Below are positions 10,105 through 29,944 of a stretch of 64,000 nucleotides of DNA, piece by piece (position 1 is the stretch's first letter; every line of letters starts with the position of its first letter). The position numbers and the translations under genes are program-made. This DNA comes from Parvularculaceae bacterium. Lineage in GTDB: Bacteria; Pseudomonadota; Alphaproteobacteria; Caulobacterales; Parvularculaceae. The stretch covers positions 372,001-436,000 of the forward strand of contig JANQSJ010000011.1 in assembly GCA_028284065.1 (NCBI GenBank), written 5' to 3'. The notes under the pieces are model-generated. The model ran no database searches and was not told the origin of the DNA. It was given only the letters and a program-made list of their open reading frames with translations.

Positions 10105-10115
10105 CCCCGACCCTC

Positions 10116-10529
10116 CTATTCGCCGACGCGCGTGATAACGCGCGTCTTGATCGGCAGCTTCGCCGCGCCAAGCGCCAGCGCCTCGCGCGCCACCGCCTCC
10201 GGCACGCCGTCGATCTCGAACATCACGCGGCCCGGCTTCACCTTGGCCACCCAGCGGTCGACCGAACCCTTGCCCTTGCCCATGCGCACTTCCGTCGGCT
10301 TCGCCGAAACCGGAACGTCCGGGTAAATACGAATCCACACGCGGCCGGCGCGCTTCATCGCGCGGGTGATCGCCCGGCGGGTCGCCTCAATCTGGCGCGC
10401 CGTGATCCGCTCCGGCTCCATGGCCTTAAGGCCATAGGCGCCGAAATTAAGGTCCGTGCCGCCCTTGGCGACGCCCTTGATCCGGCCCTTGTGCATCTTG
10501 CGGAACTTGGTCCGCTTCGGCTGCAGCAT
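10116..10529 (-). CDS. rplP: 50S ribosomal protein L16
   Basis: L16 helps shape the A-site tRNA path near the peptidyl-transferase centre. The 137-residue protein begins [19 protein letters not shown] and contains [20 protein letters not shown]. The [14 protein letters not shown] helix is well conserved. It is 11 bp upstream of rpmC. Confidence 0.98.
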   Translation of the reverse strand: MLQPKRTKFRKMHKGRIKGVAKGGTDLNFGAYGLKAMEPERITARQIEATRRAITRAMKRAGRVWIRIYPDVPVSAKPTEVRMGKGKGSVDRWVAKVKPGRVMFEIDGVPEAVAREALALGAAKLPIKTRVITRVGE

Positions 10530-10576
10530 GACGCTTCTCCAACCTTAACCTTCAGTCCGCCAACCAAACGGCGGCG

Positions 10577-11320
10577 TTAACCCGCTCTCGGCCCGTCGCG
10601 ATCGCCGCCGCGCGGCCGCCCGCCGTCGCGCATCTGGCCGACCGCGCCGGTCTGGGCGTCGATGACCCGGCGCTCCTGCGCCATCGGATCGTGCTCCATG
10701 ATCTCGCCCTTGAAGATCCAGACCTTGACGCCGATCGCGCCATAGGTCGTGCGCGCCGTCGCCGTGCCGTAGTCGATGTCAGCGCGCAGGGTGTGCAGCG
10801 GCACGCGGCCTTCGCGGTACCACTCCATGCGCGCAATCTCCGCGCCGCCCAGCCGCCCGGACACATTGATGCGGATGCCAAGCCCGCCCATGCGCATGGT
10901 GGTTTGCATGGCGCGCTTCATGGCGCGGCGGAACGCGACCCGGCGCTCAAGCTGCTGGGCGATGTTCTCGGCGACGAGCGTCGCGTCAATCTCCGGCTTG
11001 CGGATCTCGACGATGTTGAGGACCGTCTCGGAGTCGGTCATCTTCTGCAACTCGCTGCGCAGCTTCTCGATGTCCGCGCCCTTCTTGCCGATGACGACGC
11101 CCGGCCGCGCGGTGTAGATCGTCACGCGGCACTTCTTGTGCGGACGCTCGATGATGATGCGCGAGACGCCCGCCTGCTTCAGTTTGTCCTGCAGGAACTT
11201 CCGAATACGGATGTCCTCATGCAGGAGGTCTGCATAGGTCGCGGTCGGCGCGAACCAGCGCGAGTCCCAGGTGCGGTTGACGCCGAGGCGCAGGCCGATC
11301 GGATTGACTTTCTGGCCCAT
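10577..11320 (-). CDS. rpsC: 30S ribosomal protein S3
   Basis: S3 lies at the mRNA entry channel and has helicase-assisting function. The 247-residue product starts [20 protein letters not shown], has the type II KH domain with [14 protein letters not shown] (about residue 75-90), and ends in an Arg/Gly/Asp-rich tail. Its ATG overlaps the rplV stop by one base (TGATG), which suggests coupled translation. Confidence 0.98.
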   Translation of the reverse strand: MGQKVNPIGLRLGVNRTWDSRWFAPTATYADLLHEDIRIRKFLQDKLKQAGVSRIIIERPHKKCRVTIYTARPGVVIGKKGADIEKLRSELQKMTDSETVLNIVEIRKPEIDATLVAENIAQQLERRVAFRRAMKRAMQTTMRMGGLGIRINVSGRLGGAEIARMEWYREGRVPLHTLRADIDYGTATARTTYGAIGVKVWIFKGEIMEHDPMAQERRVIDAQTGAVGQMRDGGRPRGGDRDGPRAG

Positions 11321-11700
11321 CAGGCGGCCTCCTCGACTTCCTTGACCACGATGGTGATCTCCGCAAACGGCTTCATCAGCCGGCCGACGCGGCCGCGGCC
11401 GCGAGGCCGCCAGCGCTTCAGCACCATGTTCTTGCCCACGAATGCCTGGTCGACGACGAGCGAGTCGACGTCGAGGTCGTGGTTCTCCTCGGCGTTCGCG
11501 ACGGCGCTCATCAGCACCTTCTTCACGTCCTGCGCGACGCGCTTGCGCGAGAAGGTGAGGTCGGCGATCGCCTTCTCAACCTTCTTGCCGCGGATCATCT
11601 GCGCGACGAGGTTCAGCTTCTGCGGCGACGTCTTGATCATCCGCGCCTTCGCCATCGCGGCGTTCTCGGCGATGCGCCGCGGGTTCGCTTGCTGGCCCAT
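11320..11700 (-). CDS. rplV: 50S ribosomal protein L22
   Basis: L22 lines the exit tunnel constriction with its beta-hairpin. The 126-residue protein contains [20 protein letters not shown] and the hairpin tip region [17 protein letters not shown]. It lies directly after rpsS (2-bp gap) and overlaps rpsC by one base. Confidence 0.97.
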   Translation of the reverse strand: MGQQANPRRIAENAAMAKARMIKTSPQKLNLVAQMIRGKKVEKAIADLTFSRKRVAQDVKKVLMSAVANAEENHDLDVDSLVVDQAFVGKNMVLKRWRPRGRGRVGRLMKPFAEITIVVKEVEEAA

Positions 11701-11702
11701 AG

Positions 11703-11981
11703 CTACCTCCGCTTCGCCTTCTTATCGGCGCCATGGCCGTAATAAGTGCGCGTCGGCGAAAACTCGCCAAGCTTGTGGCCGACCATGTCCTCGGTCACGT
11801 GAACGGGCACGAACTTCTGGCCGTTATAGACATTGAAGGTCAGCCCAACGAACTGCGGCAAGATCGTGGATCGACGCGACCACGTCTTGATGCCGCCCTT
11901 ATGGCCGCCGCCTTGCGCGTCTTCGGCCTTCTTAAGAAGATACCGGTCGACGAACGGACCTTTCCAAACCGAACGAGGCAT
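11703..11981 (-). CDS. rpsS: 30S ribosomal protein S19
   Basis: S19 pairs with S13 in the head of the small subunit. The 92-residue product begins [20 protein letters not shown] and has the conserved [20 protein letters not shown] and [20 protein letters not shown] segments. It lies between rplB and rplV. Confidence 0.98.
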   Translation of the reverse strand: MPRSVWKGPFVDRYLLKKAEDAQGGGHKGGIKTWSRRSTILPQFVGLTFNVYNGQKFVPVHVTEDMVGHKLGEFSPTRTYYGHGADKKAKRR

Positions 11982-11996
11982 GAAGCGTCGCCTTCC

Positions 11997-12833
11997 TTAT
12001 TTCTTCTTCCGCGCGTGACGCGAACGGATGATGTATTTGTCTGTCGACTTATTGCTCCGGGTGCGGCGCCCCTTGGTGGGCTTGCCCCAGGGCGAGACCG
12101 GGTGGCGGCCGCCGGACGTGCGGCCTTCGCCGCCGCCATGGGGGTGGTCGACCGGGTTCATGACGACGCCGCGCACGGACGGACGCTTGCCTTTGTGGCG
12201 CGCGCGCCCCGCCTTGCCCATATTCTCGTTCATTCGGTCAGGGTTCGAAACCGCGCCGACCGTCGCCATGCAGCCGCCCGGGACGACGCGCACTTCGCCG
12301 GACATGAGCCGCAATTGCGCCATCGGCCCATCGCGGCCCACAAGCTGCACATAGGCGCCGGCCGACCGAGCGATCTGCGCGCCCTTGCCGGGCTTCAGCT
12401 CCACATTGTGGATGATCGTTCCGACGGGAATCGATTTCAGCGGCATGGCGTTGCCGGGCTTCACGTCGACTTTCTCGCCCGCGATGACCTTGTCGCCCTC
12501 TTTCACGCGCTGCGGCGCGATGATGTAGGAAAGCTCGCCGTCGAGATACTTGACGAGCGCGATGAAGGCCGAGCGGTTCGGGTCGTACTCGATGCGCTCA
12601 ACCTTCGCCTCGATGTCGAACTTGCGGCGCTTGAAGTCGACCTTGCGGTAAAGCTTCTTCGCTCCGCCGCCGCGCCGGCGGGCGGTGATGCGACCGTGAT
12701 TGTTGCGCCCGCCCTTGGAGGTCAGGCCTTCCGTCAACGTCTTTTCCGGACGGCCCTTCCAAAGCGCGCTCCTGTCCACCAGCACAAGCTGGCGGCGCGA
12801 GGGCGTCGTCGGGTTGAATGTCTTAAGCGCCAT
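11997..12833 (-). CDS. rplB: 50S ribosomal protein L2
   Basis: L2 is needed for subunit association and peptidyl-transferase activity. The 278-residue protein begins [20 protein letters not shown] and contains the catalytic-centre loop [20 protein letters not shown] with the conserved histidine, followed by [13 protein letters not shown]. It follows rplW by about 50 bp. Confidence 0.98.
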   Translation of the reverse strand: MALKTFNPTTPSRRQLVLVDRSALWKGRPEKTLTEGLTSKGGRNNHGRITARRRGGGAKKLYRKVDFKRRKFDIEAKVERIEYDPNRSAFIALVKYLDGELSYIIAPQRVKEGDKVIAGEKVDVKPGNAMPLKSIPVGTIIHNVELKPGKGAQIARSAGAYVQLVGRDGPMAQLRLMSGEVRVVPGGCMATVGAVSNPDRMNENMGKAGRARHKGKRPSVRGVVMNPVDHPHGGGEGRTSGGRHPVSPWGKPTKGRRTRSNKSTDKYIIRSRHARKKK

Positions 12834-12885
12834 AAGTCACCTTGAAAGAACCGCGCCGAAGGCGGGCCCTCATAATTCCCTCGCC

Positions 12886-13194
12886 TCAGAGGCCCGTCGT
12901 CACGTCGATCGCCTGGCCCTCTTCGAGGGTCACAATCGCCTTCTTCACCGTGGAGCGCGTGTAGCGCCGCCCGCGAAACTGCTTCTTCTTGCCCTTCACG
13001 CGAAGCGTGTTCACCGCCTTCACCTTCACCTTGAAGAGCGCCTCAACCGCCTCGGCGATCTCGGGCTTCGTCGCGGTGAGCGGCACCCGGAACGTCACCT
13101 GGCTGAACTCCGAAGCCATGGTCGACTTTTCGGTGATCACTGGCGACAGGATGGTGTCGTAGTGCTTCTCTACTGGCTCTTTTGCGTCGCTCAT
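12886..13194 (-). CDS. rplW: 50S ribosomal protein L23
   Basis: L23 is the main docking site for trigger factor and SRP at the tunnel exit. The 102-residue protein has [17 protein letters not shown] and the [20 protein letters not shown] loop. The start overlaps the rplD stop by 4 bp (ATGA). Confidence 0.97.
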   Translation of the reverse strand: MSDAKEPVEKHYDTILSPVITEKSTMASEFSQVTFRVPLTATKPEIAEAVEALFKVKVKAVNTLRVKGKKKQFRGRRYTRSTVKKAIVTLEEGQAIDVTTGL

Positions 13195-13808
13195 TTCAGC
13201 CGCGCCTCCAGGCCTTCCACCGCCGCCTTGGTCAGCACGAGCTTGCCCCGGCGGAGGATGTCGTAAACGTTGGCGCCGACCACGGGCAGAACGTCCACAT
13301 TCGGAATATTGCGCGCGGCGCGGGCGAAGCCCTCGTCGAGCTCCGCATCGACAATCAGCGCATCATTGAGCCCAAGCGCGTCAAAACGCGCGCGCAGCGC
13401 CTTGGTCTTCGCATCCTCGGCCTTGGCGCCGTCGATCACGACCAGTTCGTTTGCGGACGCCTTCGCCGACAGCGCATGGCGCAGGGCGAGCGCGCGCACC
13501 TTTTTCGGCAGGGCGATGGCGTGGCTCCGGGCGCGGGGGCCATGGGCCTTGCCGCCGCCGCGGAACTGCGGCGCCTTCTTGTCGCCGTGGCGGGCGCCGC
13601 CGGACCCCTTTTGGCGCACGAACTTCTTGCCCGTGGCGCGCACTTCATTGCGTTCCTTCGCCTTGTGGGTGCCCTGCTGGCGCTTGGCGAGCTGGTACAC
13701 CACCATGCGGTGGAGAATGTCCTTGCGCGGCTCAAGACCGAATACGTCGTCGGAGAGATCGATCGATCCCGCCGCGCCGTTATCAAGGGTGCGAACGTCG
13801 AGCTTCAT
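13191..13808 (-). CDS. rplD: 50S ribosomal protein L4
   Basis: L4 lines the exit tunnel, and in E. coli controls the S10 operon. The 205-residue product contains the extended loop [19 protein letters not shown] and [20 protein letters not shown] that reaches into the tunnel. Start and rplC stop share one base (TAATG), and the stop overlaps rplW by 4 bp. Confidence 0.98.
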   Translation of the reverse strand: MKLDVRTLDNGAAGSIDLSDDVFGLEPRKDILHRMVVYQLAKRQQGTHKAKERNEVRATGKKFVRQKGSGGARHGDKKAPQFRGGGKAHGPRARSHAIALPKKVRALALRHALSAKASANELVVIDGAKAEDAKTKALRARFDALGLNDALIVDAELDEGFARAARNIPNVDVLPVVGANVYDILRRGKLVLTKAAVEGLEARLK

Positions 13809-14827
13809 TATTCCGCCCCCTCACTTTCAGCCGCGTCGCCGCCGGAAGCCTCCTTACGGAACTTCGCAGCGAGCTCCTGGTCGACCTTGGCGCGGGGCGC
13901 GCCGCCGTCGATCATTTCCTGGGCCTGAACGACCCATTCCTGAGACTCGGCCTGCTCGGCGACGCCGAGCTTTTCAAAAAGCGACGCGCGGTCTTCGTCG
14001 GACATGGCGACGAGTTCAGTGAGCTTGGCGACGCCTTCAGCGGCCAGCGCTTCGGTCGTCTTGTCGCCGATCCCGTCGATGAGGACGATCTTGTCGACGG
14101 CGTCGGAGAAACCATCCGTCGCCGCATCGTCGGCAGCCGGCGCATCGGCCTTGCGCTCAATCAGCTTCGCCGGCTTCGGCGCATCTTCAGGCAGCGGACG
14201 CTTCACAGCATCCTTGATCAGCACCCAGCCCTCCTTCGGGCCCGGCACCGCGCCCTTGATGAGGATGAAGCCGCGATCTTCATCGACGCGCACAACTTCA
14301 AGGTTCTGCGTCGTCCGACGGCGCGCGCCCATATGGCCGGCCATCTTCTTACCCTTGAACACCTTGCCCGGGTCCTGGCACTGGCCGGTGGAGCCGTGGG
14401 AGCGGTGCGAGATTGAAACACCGTGTGAGGCGCGCAGCCCGCCGAAATTCCAGCGCTTCATGCCGCCGGCGAAACCCTTGCCGATGGTCGTCGCGGTCAC
14501 GTCGACCTTCTGGCCCTCGAGGAAGTGCGCCGGCGACAGCTCCGCGCCGACGTCGACGAGATTGTCCTCGCTGACGCGAAACTCCGCGAGCTCGCGTTTC
14601 AGCGCAACGCCGGCCTTGGCGAAATAGCCGCGCTCCGCCCTCGTTGAGCGCTTGGCCTTCTTCTCGCCCGCGCCAAGCTGAAGGGCCGTATAGCCGTGCT
14701 TCTCGATCGTCCGTTGGCCGACGACCTGGCATTTGTCGACGCGCAACACCGTCACGGGGACGTGCTCGCCGTCCTCCCGGTAAACGCGGGTCATGCCCAC
14801 CTTTTGCGCGATCAGTCCGGTCCGCAT
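13808..14827 (-). CDS. rplC: 50S ribosomal protein L3 with long C-terminal extension
   Basis: L3 binds near the 3' end of 23S rRNA and helps start large-subunit assembly. The first ~225 residues are a normal L3, from [20 protein letters not shown] through the central finger [20 protein letters not shown] and [16 protein letters not shown]. The protein is 339 residues, about 110 more than usual. The extra part (226-339) is acidic and Ala-rich and contains [20 protein letters not shown], which resembles helix-hairpin-helix-like modules found as add-ons in some alphaproteobacterial proteins. The extension is in frame with no sign of a missed stop and runs one base into rplD. Confidence 0.96.
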   Translation of the reverse strand: MRTGLIAQKVGMTRVYREDGEHVPVTVLRVDKCQVVGQRTIEKHGYTALQLGAGEKKAKRSTRAERGYFAKAGVALKRELAEFRVSEDNLVDVGAELSPAHFLEGQKVDVTATTIGKGFAGGMKRWNFGGLRASHGVSISHRSHGSTGQCQDPGKVFKGKKMAGHMGARRRTTQNLEVVRVDEDRGFILIKGAVPGPKEGWVLIKDAVKRPLPEDAPKPAKLIERKADAPAADDAATDGFSDAVDKIVLIDGIGDKTTEALAAEGVAKLTELVAMSDEDRASLFEKLGVAEQAESQEWVVQAQEMIDGGAPRAKVDQELAAKFRKEASGGDAAESEGAE

Positions 14828-14830
14828 CGC

Positions 14831-15142
14831 TTACGCCCCGAGCTTGATTTCAACATCGACGCCGGCGGAAAGGTCGAGCTTCATCAGCGCGTCCACCGTC
14901 TGCGGCGTCGGGTCCACAATGTCGAGCATCCGCTTGTGCGTGCGCATTTCGAATTGCTCGCGGCTCTTCTTGTCGATGTGCGGCGACCGGTTAACCGTGA
15001 AGCGCTCAATACGCGTCGGCAGCGGGATAGGCCCGCGCACCTGCGCGCCGGTGCGCTTCGCCGTGTGGACGATCTCAATCGTCGACGCGTCAAGCACGCG
15101 GTGGTCGAACGCTTTCAACCGTATGCGAATGTTCTGCTGCAT
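14831..15142 (-). CDS. rpsJ: 30S ribosomal protein S10 (NusE)
   Basis: S10 works in the small-subunit head and, as NusE, links transcription to translation through NusB and NusG. The 103-residue product begins [18 protein letters not shown] and has the conserved [19 protein letters not shown] loop. It is the first gene of the S10 operon, 3 bp before rplC, and lies downstream of the tuf terminator. I could not find a clear promoter in the ~57 bp between terminator and start. Confidence 0.98.
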   Translation of the reverse strand: MQQNIRIRLKAFDHRVLDASTIEIVHTAKRTGAQVRGPIPLPTRIERFTVNRSPHIDKKSREQFEMRTHKRMLDIVDPTPQTVDALMKLDLSAGVDVEIKLGA

Positions 15143-15198
15143 GCTCTTCTCGTCGCCTTAACTTCGGGCCGCCTTCGCGTCGGACCACTTGTCTTCCG

Positions 15199-15241
15199 GA
15201 AAAACAACGGCGCCGGGCGAATTCCTTTCCGCCCGGCGCCG
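15199..15241 (-). terminator. Rho-independent terminator between tuf and rpsJ
   Basis: On the minus strand an 11-bp perfect stem GGCGCCGGGCG / CGCCCGGCGCC with a 10-nt loop (15210-15241) is followed by GTTGTTTTT. It separates the str operon (rpsL-rpsG-fusA-tuf) from the S10 operon, although some read-through probably feeds rpsJ. Confidence 0.9.
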
Positions 15242-15257
15242 ATAACCTCAATCTACG

Positions 15258-16433
15258 CTACTCGATGATCTTCGAAACGATGCCCGCGCCCACCGTTCGG
15301 CCGCCTTCGCGGATGGCGAAGCGGAGCTTCTCCTCCATGGCGATCGGCACGATCAGCTCGACGTTCACTTCCACATTGTCGCCCGGCATGACCATCTCGG
15401 TGCCCTCTTTCAGGGTCACGACGCCGGTCACGTCCGTGGTGCGGAAGTAGAATTGCGGACGGTAGTTGGAGAAGAACGGCGTGTGGCGGCCGCCCTCTTC
15501 CTTCGTCAGAATGTAGGCTTCCGCCTCGAACTTCGTGTGCGGCGTCACCGATCCCGGCTTGCAGAGCACCTGGCCGCGCTCAACGGCCGTGCGCTCGATG
15601 CCGCGCAGGAGAACGCCGACATTGTCGCCCGCCTCGCCCGAATCGAGCAGCTTGCGGAACATTTCAACGCCCGTGCAGGTCGTCTTCTGGGTTTCCTTGA
15701 TGCCGACGATTTCAAGTTCGTCGCCGACATTGACCTTGCCGCGCTCGACCCGGCCGGTGACGACCGTGCCGCGGCCGGAAATCGAGAAGACGTCTTCGAT
15801 CGGCAGGAGGAAGTCCTGATCCACCGGACGTTCGGGGGTCGGAATGTACTTGTCGACTTCCGCCATCAGCTCTTTGATGGTGTTCTCGCCGATCTCCGGA
15901 TCGCGGCCCTCAAGCGCGGCGAGCGCCGAGCCCTTGATGATCGGAATGTCGTCGCCCGGGAAGTCGTAGGAGGAAAGAAGCTCGCGCACTTCCATTTCGA
16001 CGAGCTCGAGGAGCTCCTCGTCATCCACCTGGTCGACCTTGTTCATGTAGACGACGATCGCCGGCACGCCGACCTGACGGGCGAGCAGGATGTGCTCGCG
16101 CGTTTGCGGCATCGGGCCGTCGGCGGCGTTCACGACGAGGATCGCGCCGTCCATCTGCGCAGCGCCGGTAATCATGTTCTTCACATAGTCGGCGTGGCCG
16201 GGGCAGTCGACGTGAGCGTAGTGCCGGTCGTCGGTTTCATATTCGACGTGGGCGGTCGAAATCGTGATGCCGCGCGCCTTTTCCTCCGGCGCGCCGTCGA
16301 TTTCGTCATACGCCTTGAAATCGCCGAAATACTTCGTAATCGCCGCCGTCAGGGTCGTCTTGCCATGGTCAACGTGGCCGATGGTGCCGATATTGGCGTG
16401 CGGCTTATTCCGTTCAAACTTTTCCTTAGCCAT
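15258..16433 (-). CDS. tuf: Elongation factor Tu
   Basis: GTPase that delivers aminoacyl-tRNA to the A site. The 391-residue protein has the P-loop GHVDHGKT near residue 19, switch [10 protein letters not shown], and MNKVD. Domains 2 and 3 follow with [12 protein letters not shown] and the C-terminal [14 protein letters not shown]. It is the last gene of the str operon, 59 bp after fusA. Only one tuf copy lies in this window. Confidence 0.99.
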   Translation of the reverse strand: MAKEKFERNKPHANIGTIGHVDHGKTTLTAAITKYFGDFKAYDEIDGAPEEKARGITISTAHVEYETDDRHYAHVDCPGHADYVKNMITGAAQMDGAILVVNAADGPMPQTREHILLARQVGVPAIVVYMNKVDQVDDEELLELVEMEVRELLSSYDFPGDDIPIIKGSALAALEGRDPEIGENTIKELMAEVDKYIPTPERPVDQDFLLPIEDVFSISGRGTVVTGRVERGKVNVGDELEIVGIKETQKTTCTGVEMFRKLLDSGEAGDNVGVLLRGIERTAVERGQVLCKPGSVTPHTKFEAEAYILTKEEGGRHTPFFSNYRPQFYFRTTDVTGVVTLKEGTEMVMPGDNVEVNVELIVPIAMEEKLRFAIREGGRTVGAGIVSKIIE

Positions 16434-16492
16434 CTGCTTTTCTCCGTCTCCTGACGACTAGAACCTATCTACCTTTAGCGACGAAGCTGGCG

Positions 16493-18571
16493 TTAGCCCG
16501 CCAGCTTCGCCTGGACCTCTTCCTGAACCGCCTGCGGGACGCGTTCATAGTGGTCGAACTGCATCGTGTACTGGGCGCGCCCCTGAGTGGACGAGCGAAG
16601 CGCGTTCACGTAGCCGAACATGTTCGCCAGGGGAACCATGGCGTGAACGACGTTCGCGTTGCCGCGCATTTCCTGTTCCTGGATCTGGCCGCGGCGGGAG
16701 TTAAGGTCGCCGATGACCGTGCCGGTATACTCTTCCGGCGTCACCACCTCGACCTTCATGACCGGCTCCAGAAGCGCCATGCCGAGGCTCGGCTTCGCTT
16801 CGCGCATCGCTGCGCGCGCCGCGATCTCGAACGCCAGCACCGAGGAGTCGACGTCGTGGAAGGCCCCGTCGATCAGCTCGACCTTGAAGTCGAGGATCGG
16901 AAAGCCCACCAGCATGCCGGAGTCGCGGATCGAGTTGATGCCCTTCTCGACGCCCGGAATGTACTCCTTCGGGATCGCGCCGCCGACGATTTTCGATGCG
17001 AACTCATAGCCCGAGCCCGGCTCCGTCGGCGTCACGACCATCTTCACCCGCGCGAACTGGCCGGAGCCGCCCGACTGCTTCTTGTGGGTGTAGTCGATCG
17101 TGTGCTCCTTGGTGAAGCTCTCGCGATACGCCACCTGCGGCTGGCCGATGTTCGCCTCGACCTTGAACTCCCGCTTCATGCGATCGACCAGAATGTCGAG
17201 GTGCAGTTCGCCCATGCCCTTGATGATGGTCTGGCCGCTTTCCTCGTCCGACGTCACCCGGAAGGACGGGTCTTCCGCGGCAAGACGCTGCAGCGCGACG
17301 CCCATCTTCTCCTGGTCGGCTTTCGTTTTCGGCTCGACGGCGAGCTCGATGACCGGGTCCGGGAATTCCATGCGCTCCAGGATGACCGGGTTCGCCGCTT
17401 CGCTCAGCGTGTCGCCAGTGGTCGTGTCTTTAAGGCCGCCGATGGCGACGATGTCGCCGGCGTAGGCTTCCTTGATGTCCTCGCGGCTGTCGGAATGCAT
17501 CATGTACATCCGGCCGATGCGCTCTTTCTTGCCCTTGACCGTATTCTGCACCGACATGCCCTGCTCGAACTTGCCGGAATAGACGCGGCAGAAGGTGAGC
17601 GAGCCGACGAACGGGTCGTTCATGATCTTGAAGGCGAGCATGGAGAGCGGCTCGTCATCCGACGACTTGCGCTCAACTTCTTCGTCCGTATCCGGCACGA
17701 CGCCCTTGATCGCCGGCACCTCGACAGGGCTCGGCAGATAGTCGACCACTGCGTCGAGCATGGGCTGAACGCCCTTGTTCTTGAACGCCGAGCCGCACAG
17801 CACCGGGTGGAACTCCACCTCGCATGTGCCTTTGCGGATGAGCCTGCGGATCGTCTCATCGTCAGGCTCGTTGCCTTCGAGATAGGCCTCCATCGCGGCC
17901 TCGTCCATTTCGACGACGGTCTCGATCATCTGCTCGCGATACTCCGCCGCCTTGTCGGCGAGGTCAGCGGGAATGTCCTCTTCGTGGAAGGCGGCGCCGA
18001 GGCTCTCCTCCTCCCAGACGATCGCCTTCATTTTGATGAGGTCGACGACGCCCTTGAAGTCGCTTTCCGCGCCGATCGGCAGTTGCAGAACCACCGTCTT
18101 CGCGCCGAGGCGGTCATGGATCGTCTCGATCGAGCGGTAAAAATCCGCGCCGAGCTTGTCCATCTTGTTGATGAAGAACATGCGCGGGACATTGTACTTG
18201 TCGCCCTGGCGCCAGACCGTCTCGGTCTGGGGCTCGACGCCGGCGTTGGCGTCGAGGAGCGCGACGGCGCCGTCAAGGACGCGAAGCGAGCGCTCCACCT
18301 CGATGGTGAAGTCCACGTGGCCGGGCGTATCGATAATGTTGAGGCGCTTGTCATTCCAGAAACAGGTGGTCGCGGCGGAGGTGATCGTAATGCCCCGCTC
18401 CTGCTCCTGCTCCATCCAGTCCATGGTGGCCGCGCCGTCATGGACTTCGCCGATCTTGTGGCTCTTGCCGGTGTAATAGAGGACCCGCTCGGTCGTCGTC
18501 GTCTTGCCGGCGTCGATATGCGCCATAATGCCGAAGTTGCGGTAGTCTTCGATGTTGTGCGTCCGGGTCAT
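16493..18571 (-). CDS. fusA: Elongation factor G
   Basis: Translocase GTPase that moves tRNA-mRNA after peptide transfer and takes part in ribosome recycling. From [20 protein letters not shown] the protein has 692 residues; an alternative GTG start lies 9 bp upstream, but AAGGTGG is well spaced for the ATG at 18571. The P-loop [12 protein letters not shown], switch [18 protein letters not shown] and domain IV loop [20 protein letters not shown] are visible. It lies between rpsG and tuf. Confidence 0.98.
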   Translation of the reverse strand: MTRTHNIEDYRNFGIMAHIDAGKTTTTERVLYYTGKSHKIGEVHDGAATMDWMEQEQERGITITSAATTCFWNDKRLNIIDTPGHVDFTIEVERSLRVLDGAVALLDANAGVEPQTETVWRQGDKYNVPRMFFINKMDKLGADFYRSIETIHDRLGAKTVVLQLPIGAESDFKGVVDLIKMKAIVWEEESLGAAFHEEDIPADLADKAAEYREQMIETVVEMDEAAMEAYLEGNEPDDETIRRLIRKGTCEVEFHPVLCGSAFKNKGVQPMLDAVVDYLPSPVEVPAIKGVVPDTDEEVERKSSDDEPLSMLAFKIMNDPFVGSLTFCRVYSGKFEQGMSVQNTVKGKKERIGRMYMMHSDSREDIKEAYAGDIVAIGGLKDTTTGDTLSEAANPVILERMEFPDPVIELAVEPKTKADQEKMGVALQRLAAEDPSFRVTSDEESGQTIIKGMGELHLDILVDRMKREFKVEANIGQPQVAYRESFTKEHTIDYTHKKQSGGSGQFARVKMVVTPTEPGSGYEFASKIVGGAIPKEYIPGVEKGINSIRDSGMLVGFPILDFKVELIDGAFHDVDSSVLAFEIAARAAMREAKPSLGMALLEPVMKVEVVTPEEYTGTVIGDLNSRRGQIQEQEMRGNANVVHAMVPLANMFGYVNALRSSTQGRAQYTMQFDHYERVPQAVQEEVQAKLAG

Positions 18572-18618
18572 GACGTCCACCTTGCGCGCCGCGTCGGGCG
18601 CGCGCTCCTTTAAATCCG

Positions 18619-19089
<471 letters not shown>

Positions 19090-19101
19090 CTATCGCGCTC
19101 C

Positions 19102-19473
19102 TTATTTCGGCCGCTTGGCGCCGTATTTCGACCGGCGCTGCTTGCGATCCTTAACGCCTTGCGTGTCGAGAACGCCTCGAATGATATGGTATCGCACGCC
19201 CGGCAGGTCCTTGACGCGGCCGCCGCGGATAAGCACCACCGAGTGCTCCTGAAGGTTATGGCCTTCGCCTGGGATGTAGCCGATCACCTCATAGCCATTG
19301 GTCAGGCGAATCTTGGCGACCTTGCGAAGCGCCGAGTTCGGCTTCTTAGGCGTTGTCGTATAGACGCGGGTGCACACCCCTCTCTTCTGGGGATTGGCCT
19401 CCATCGCCGGGACCTTGTTGATCTTCCGGCGCGGCTTTCGCGGCTTGCGAATAAGCTGTTGTATCGTCGGCAT
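19102..19473 (-). CDS. rpsL: 30S ribosomal protein S12
   Basis: S12 is in the decoding centre and is the classic streptomycin-resistance locus. The 123-residue product begins [17 protein letters not shown]. The resistance-associated lysine positions are wild-type: [12 protein letters not shown] and the [17 protein letters not shown] region. It heads the str operon, with a promoter about 230 bp upstream. Confidence 0.98.
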   Translation of the reverse strand: MPTIQQLIRKPRKPRRKINKVPAMEANPQKRGVCTRVYTTTPKKPNSALRKVAKIRLTNGYEVIGYIPGEGHNLQEHSVVLIRGGRVKDLPGVRYHIIRGVLDTQGVKDRKQRRSKYGAKRPK

Positions 19474-19704
19474 ACCGTTCCCGATCGGCCCCAGTGGCCT
19501 TAAGTCGCTTCACCAACCGTTAACCATCGCGATGGCCAGCGGCGCGCGTCGTCGCCTTGGATGCAGACGGCGCAGCCGCCCAATACCCAACGCGCCAAAG
19601 CGGCGATCCGAAATGCGGAAAGCCGCGACGCACGAAATCTCGAAATCTTCGGCTATGCTGACCGCGTTTCAGACGCATCTGACGGCCGGCCTTCAAGCGG
19701 GGGT

Positions 19705-19733
19705 GCGATACCGTCAGGCGCACGCGGCGTCAA
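19705..19733 (-). promoter_or_regulatory. Promoter of the rpsL-rpsG-fusA-tuf operon
   Basis: On the minus strand a -35 box TTGACG (19733-19728) and a -10 box TATCGC (19710-19705) are separated by 17 bp. It lies in the 353-bp gap between the sulfotransferase gene and rpsL, leaving a leader of about 225 nt. The rest of that gap shows no gene or strong hairpin. The -35 matches that of the rpsM promoter. Confidence 0.65.
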
Positions 19734-19826
19734 CACCAATGCCGGCGCCATGCGTCAGTTTTCGCGAAAAAACGGCCGGCAAGTCGACGCGGCGGGCGTT
19801 GGCGTCGCCTCCGCGCATGCGCGCCG

Positions 19827-20765
19827 CTATTTCAGTTGCTTGACGACGCTCACATTGCGCCGCGCCGCGACGTAGTCCCTGAACGCGCCGACAGGGACAA
19901 ACCGCGCCAGTATCGACATCGCCGTGATCCCCGCGCCATGCCGCCGCGCCTGGTCGCGCCAGCGCCAGAGACGGTCGGCGTTCTTCATGTAAATTCGTTC
20001 AAGCCTTCCCGGAACGACCGCCGGGTGGCCCGACCGCTCGTATCCGAGCGCCTGCATCATGTCTCCGGCCTTCCCCTCCACCCAGCCGATCTCGCGCGGG
20101 CCGAGTTTCCTGCGCCATTGTTCGGCGAGGGCCGGGTCGGGCGCATCATAGGTCGAGGTATCTGGATAGGAGAGCATGAGCGGGTCGTAGCTGACCCCGA
20201 TAAAGCCGCAGATGCGCTCAAGCTCCCGCTCGGTGTCGCGTAGGAGGTCCTCATAGCGCACCGAGAGAATTTGGTCGGGGCTCACCTGTGCGCGCAGGCG
20301 CCCGATCGCGCGCTCCGATTCAATCCAGTGATCGACCCCGAAATAGACGTTCGACGCCCACCCCATGCCGATGGAGGAGCGGGCGACGTCGCGCGGGTCG
20401 CGCAGGAGGTGGACGAACTTCGCATGCGGGTAGACGCCATGGGCGCGATCGAAATGGCGGTGCAGGTTGATGGTCAGAACCTCGCCCTCGCGACCCAGTT
20501 GCGCCACGAATGACCGCGACAGGTCCTCGCACCCAAGCGCCGGGTCAATCGCCAGGTCGTGCTCGTTGAAGATCCAGCTTCGGCGAAGATACGCGTGGTA
20601 GGCCTCCGTCGCCGCCGAGGCGTCTGCGTCGGCCGGAAAGTCGACGAGGAAGTCCATTTCCCCGGGATTGGCGATCTTCGGGTGGGCGTCGAGCATCAGG
20701 CGCAAAAGCGTCGTGCCGGAGCGCAGGGCGCCGCAAATGAAGAACAAAGGCTCGACGCGCGACAT
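19827..20765 (-). CDS. PAPS-dependent sulfotransferase family protein
   Basis: Likely transfers a sulfonate group from 3'-phosphoadenosine-5'-phosphosulfate to an unknown acceptor. The 312-residue protein has the 5'-phosphosulfate loop near its N-terminus (CGALRSGTTLLRLML) and the 3'-phosphate motif LLRDPRDVARSS around residue 120-135. No signal peptide is seen, so it is probably cytoplasmic. The start chosen (ATG at 20765) has GGAGG six bases upstream; another ATG two codons earlier touches it. It lies between rpoC and rpsL, an unusual place, and is oriented with the operon, so transcription from rpoC may reach it. The substrate is unknown. Confidence 0.85.
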   Translation of the reverse strand: MSRVEPLFFICGALRSGTTLLRLMLDAHPKIANPGEMDFLVDFPADADASAATEAYHAYLRRSWIFNEHDLAIDPALGCEDLSRSFVAQLGREGEVLTINLHRHFDRAHGVYPHAKFVHLLRDPRDVARSSIGMGWASNVYFGVDHWIESERAIGRLRAQVSPDQILSVRYEDLLRDTERELERICGFIGVSYDPLMLSYPDTSTYDAPDPALAEQWRRKLGPREIGWVEGKAGDMMQALGYERSGHPAVVPGRLERIYMKNADRLWRWRDQARRHGAGITAMSILARFVPVGAFRDYVAARRNVSVVKQLK

Positions 20766-21062
20766 AGCCATCCTCCGCCATCCAGATCGCCGCCTTCAGA
20801 CCGTCGCCTTGCGACCCGGCGGGTTCCACCGAGACCTCAACGCGACGCCCCTCCAGTCAGTATCGCTGGATTTCATGAATCTTTGGCATAGCGCGATGTC
20901 CGTCTGTCCGTGCGGACCCGTCAGGCGAAGGCGGCCGAACCGCCCAAAAGCCAAGAGCAGAGAACGCCGCGTCACGCGCCGACGAACGCGCGCGCGGGCG
21001 ACCGACAAGAACGGAGCTTACGCAATGCGCAGCCCCGCCCTCGCCGGCGCCATGAGACCGCT

Positions 21063-25301
<4,239 letters not shown>

Positions 25302-25313
25302 AAGTACCTCGCT

Positions 25314-25867
25314 TTAATTGCGTTCCGCGTCGCGCTTCAGTCTCTCGACTGACTTACCGACACGCGACCGCTCGAAGGCGGTTGTTCGCGACCGCGTGCT
25401 GACAGCGCGGCCGCTATCGGAGAGTTTCTCCGCACAACCGGAGTCTTCCACCCCGTCGTACCAACAATACGACGACACATATGGGTCGATGGCGACAACG
25501 TGGTCGACCAAGAACCACAGATCATCCGCCTGCCGAAAAAAAGGGAAATCGAAAAAGACCTCCTCTTCTCTTCGGACCACGATCCGCGCTTCAGTCGCGT
25601 CGTCGATCTCAGTCGCCTTGAACGAGTACTGACGACCGCCGACCCTGCAAACAAACTCTCTTTCCAACTCAAAGATGCCGTACTTCTCAGCGGCAATGCC
25701 GACATTGTCCTCAAAGTCCGGATTCGCGAGAGTTGTCGTCGAAACCCGCATTATTCCGACTTCCGGCGCACACGTCGCAAAATAGCCATAGACGTCCTGC
25801 GTCGCGGATGCGGCAGAGAATGGCCACATCGCAGCGATCAGCACGGCCGCTATCGCCCTTAAGTACG

Positions 25868-25871
<4 letters not shown>
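25314..25871 (-). CDS. Hypothetical secreted protein inserted between rpoB and rpoC
   Basis: Not recognised. The 185-residue product has a Sec-type signal peptide ([23 protein letters not shown]), then a mature part with six cysteines (for example [38 protein letters not shown]) that could form disulfides in the periplasm, and a basic C-terminal end. The start is a GTG that overlaps the rpoB stop (GTGA), and the stop lies 12 bp before rpoC, so the gene is tightly embedded in the operon. Its codon use is visibly less GC-rich than the flanking rpo genes, which points to acquisition. Coding is supported by the signal peptide and the exact junctions. Confidence 0.75.
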
Positions 25872-29944
<4,073 letters not shown>

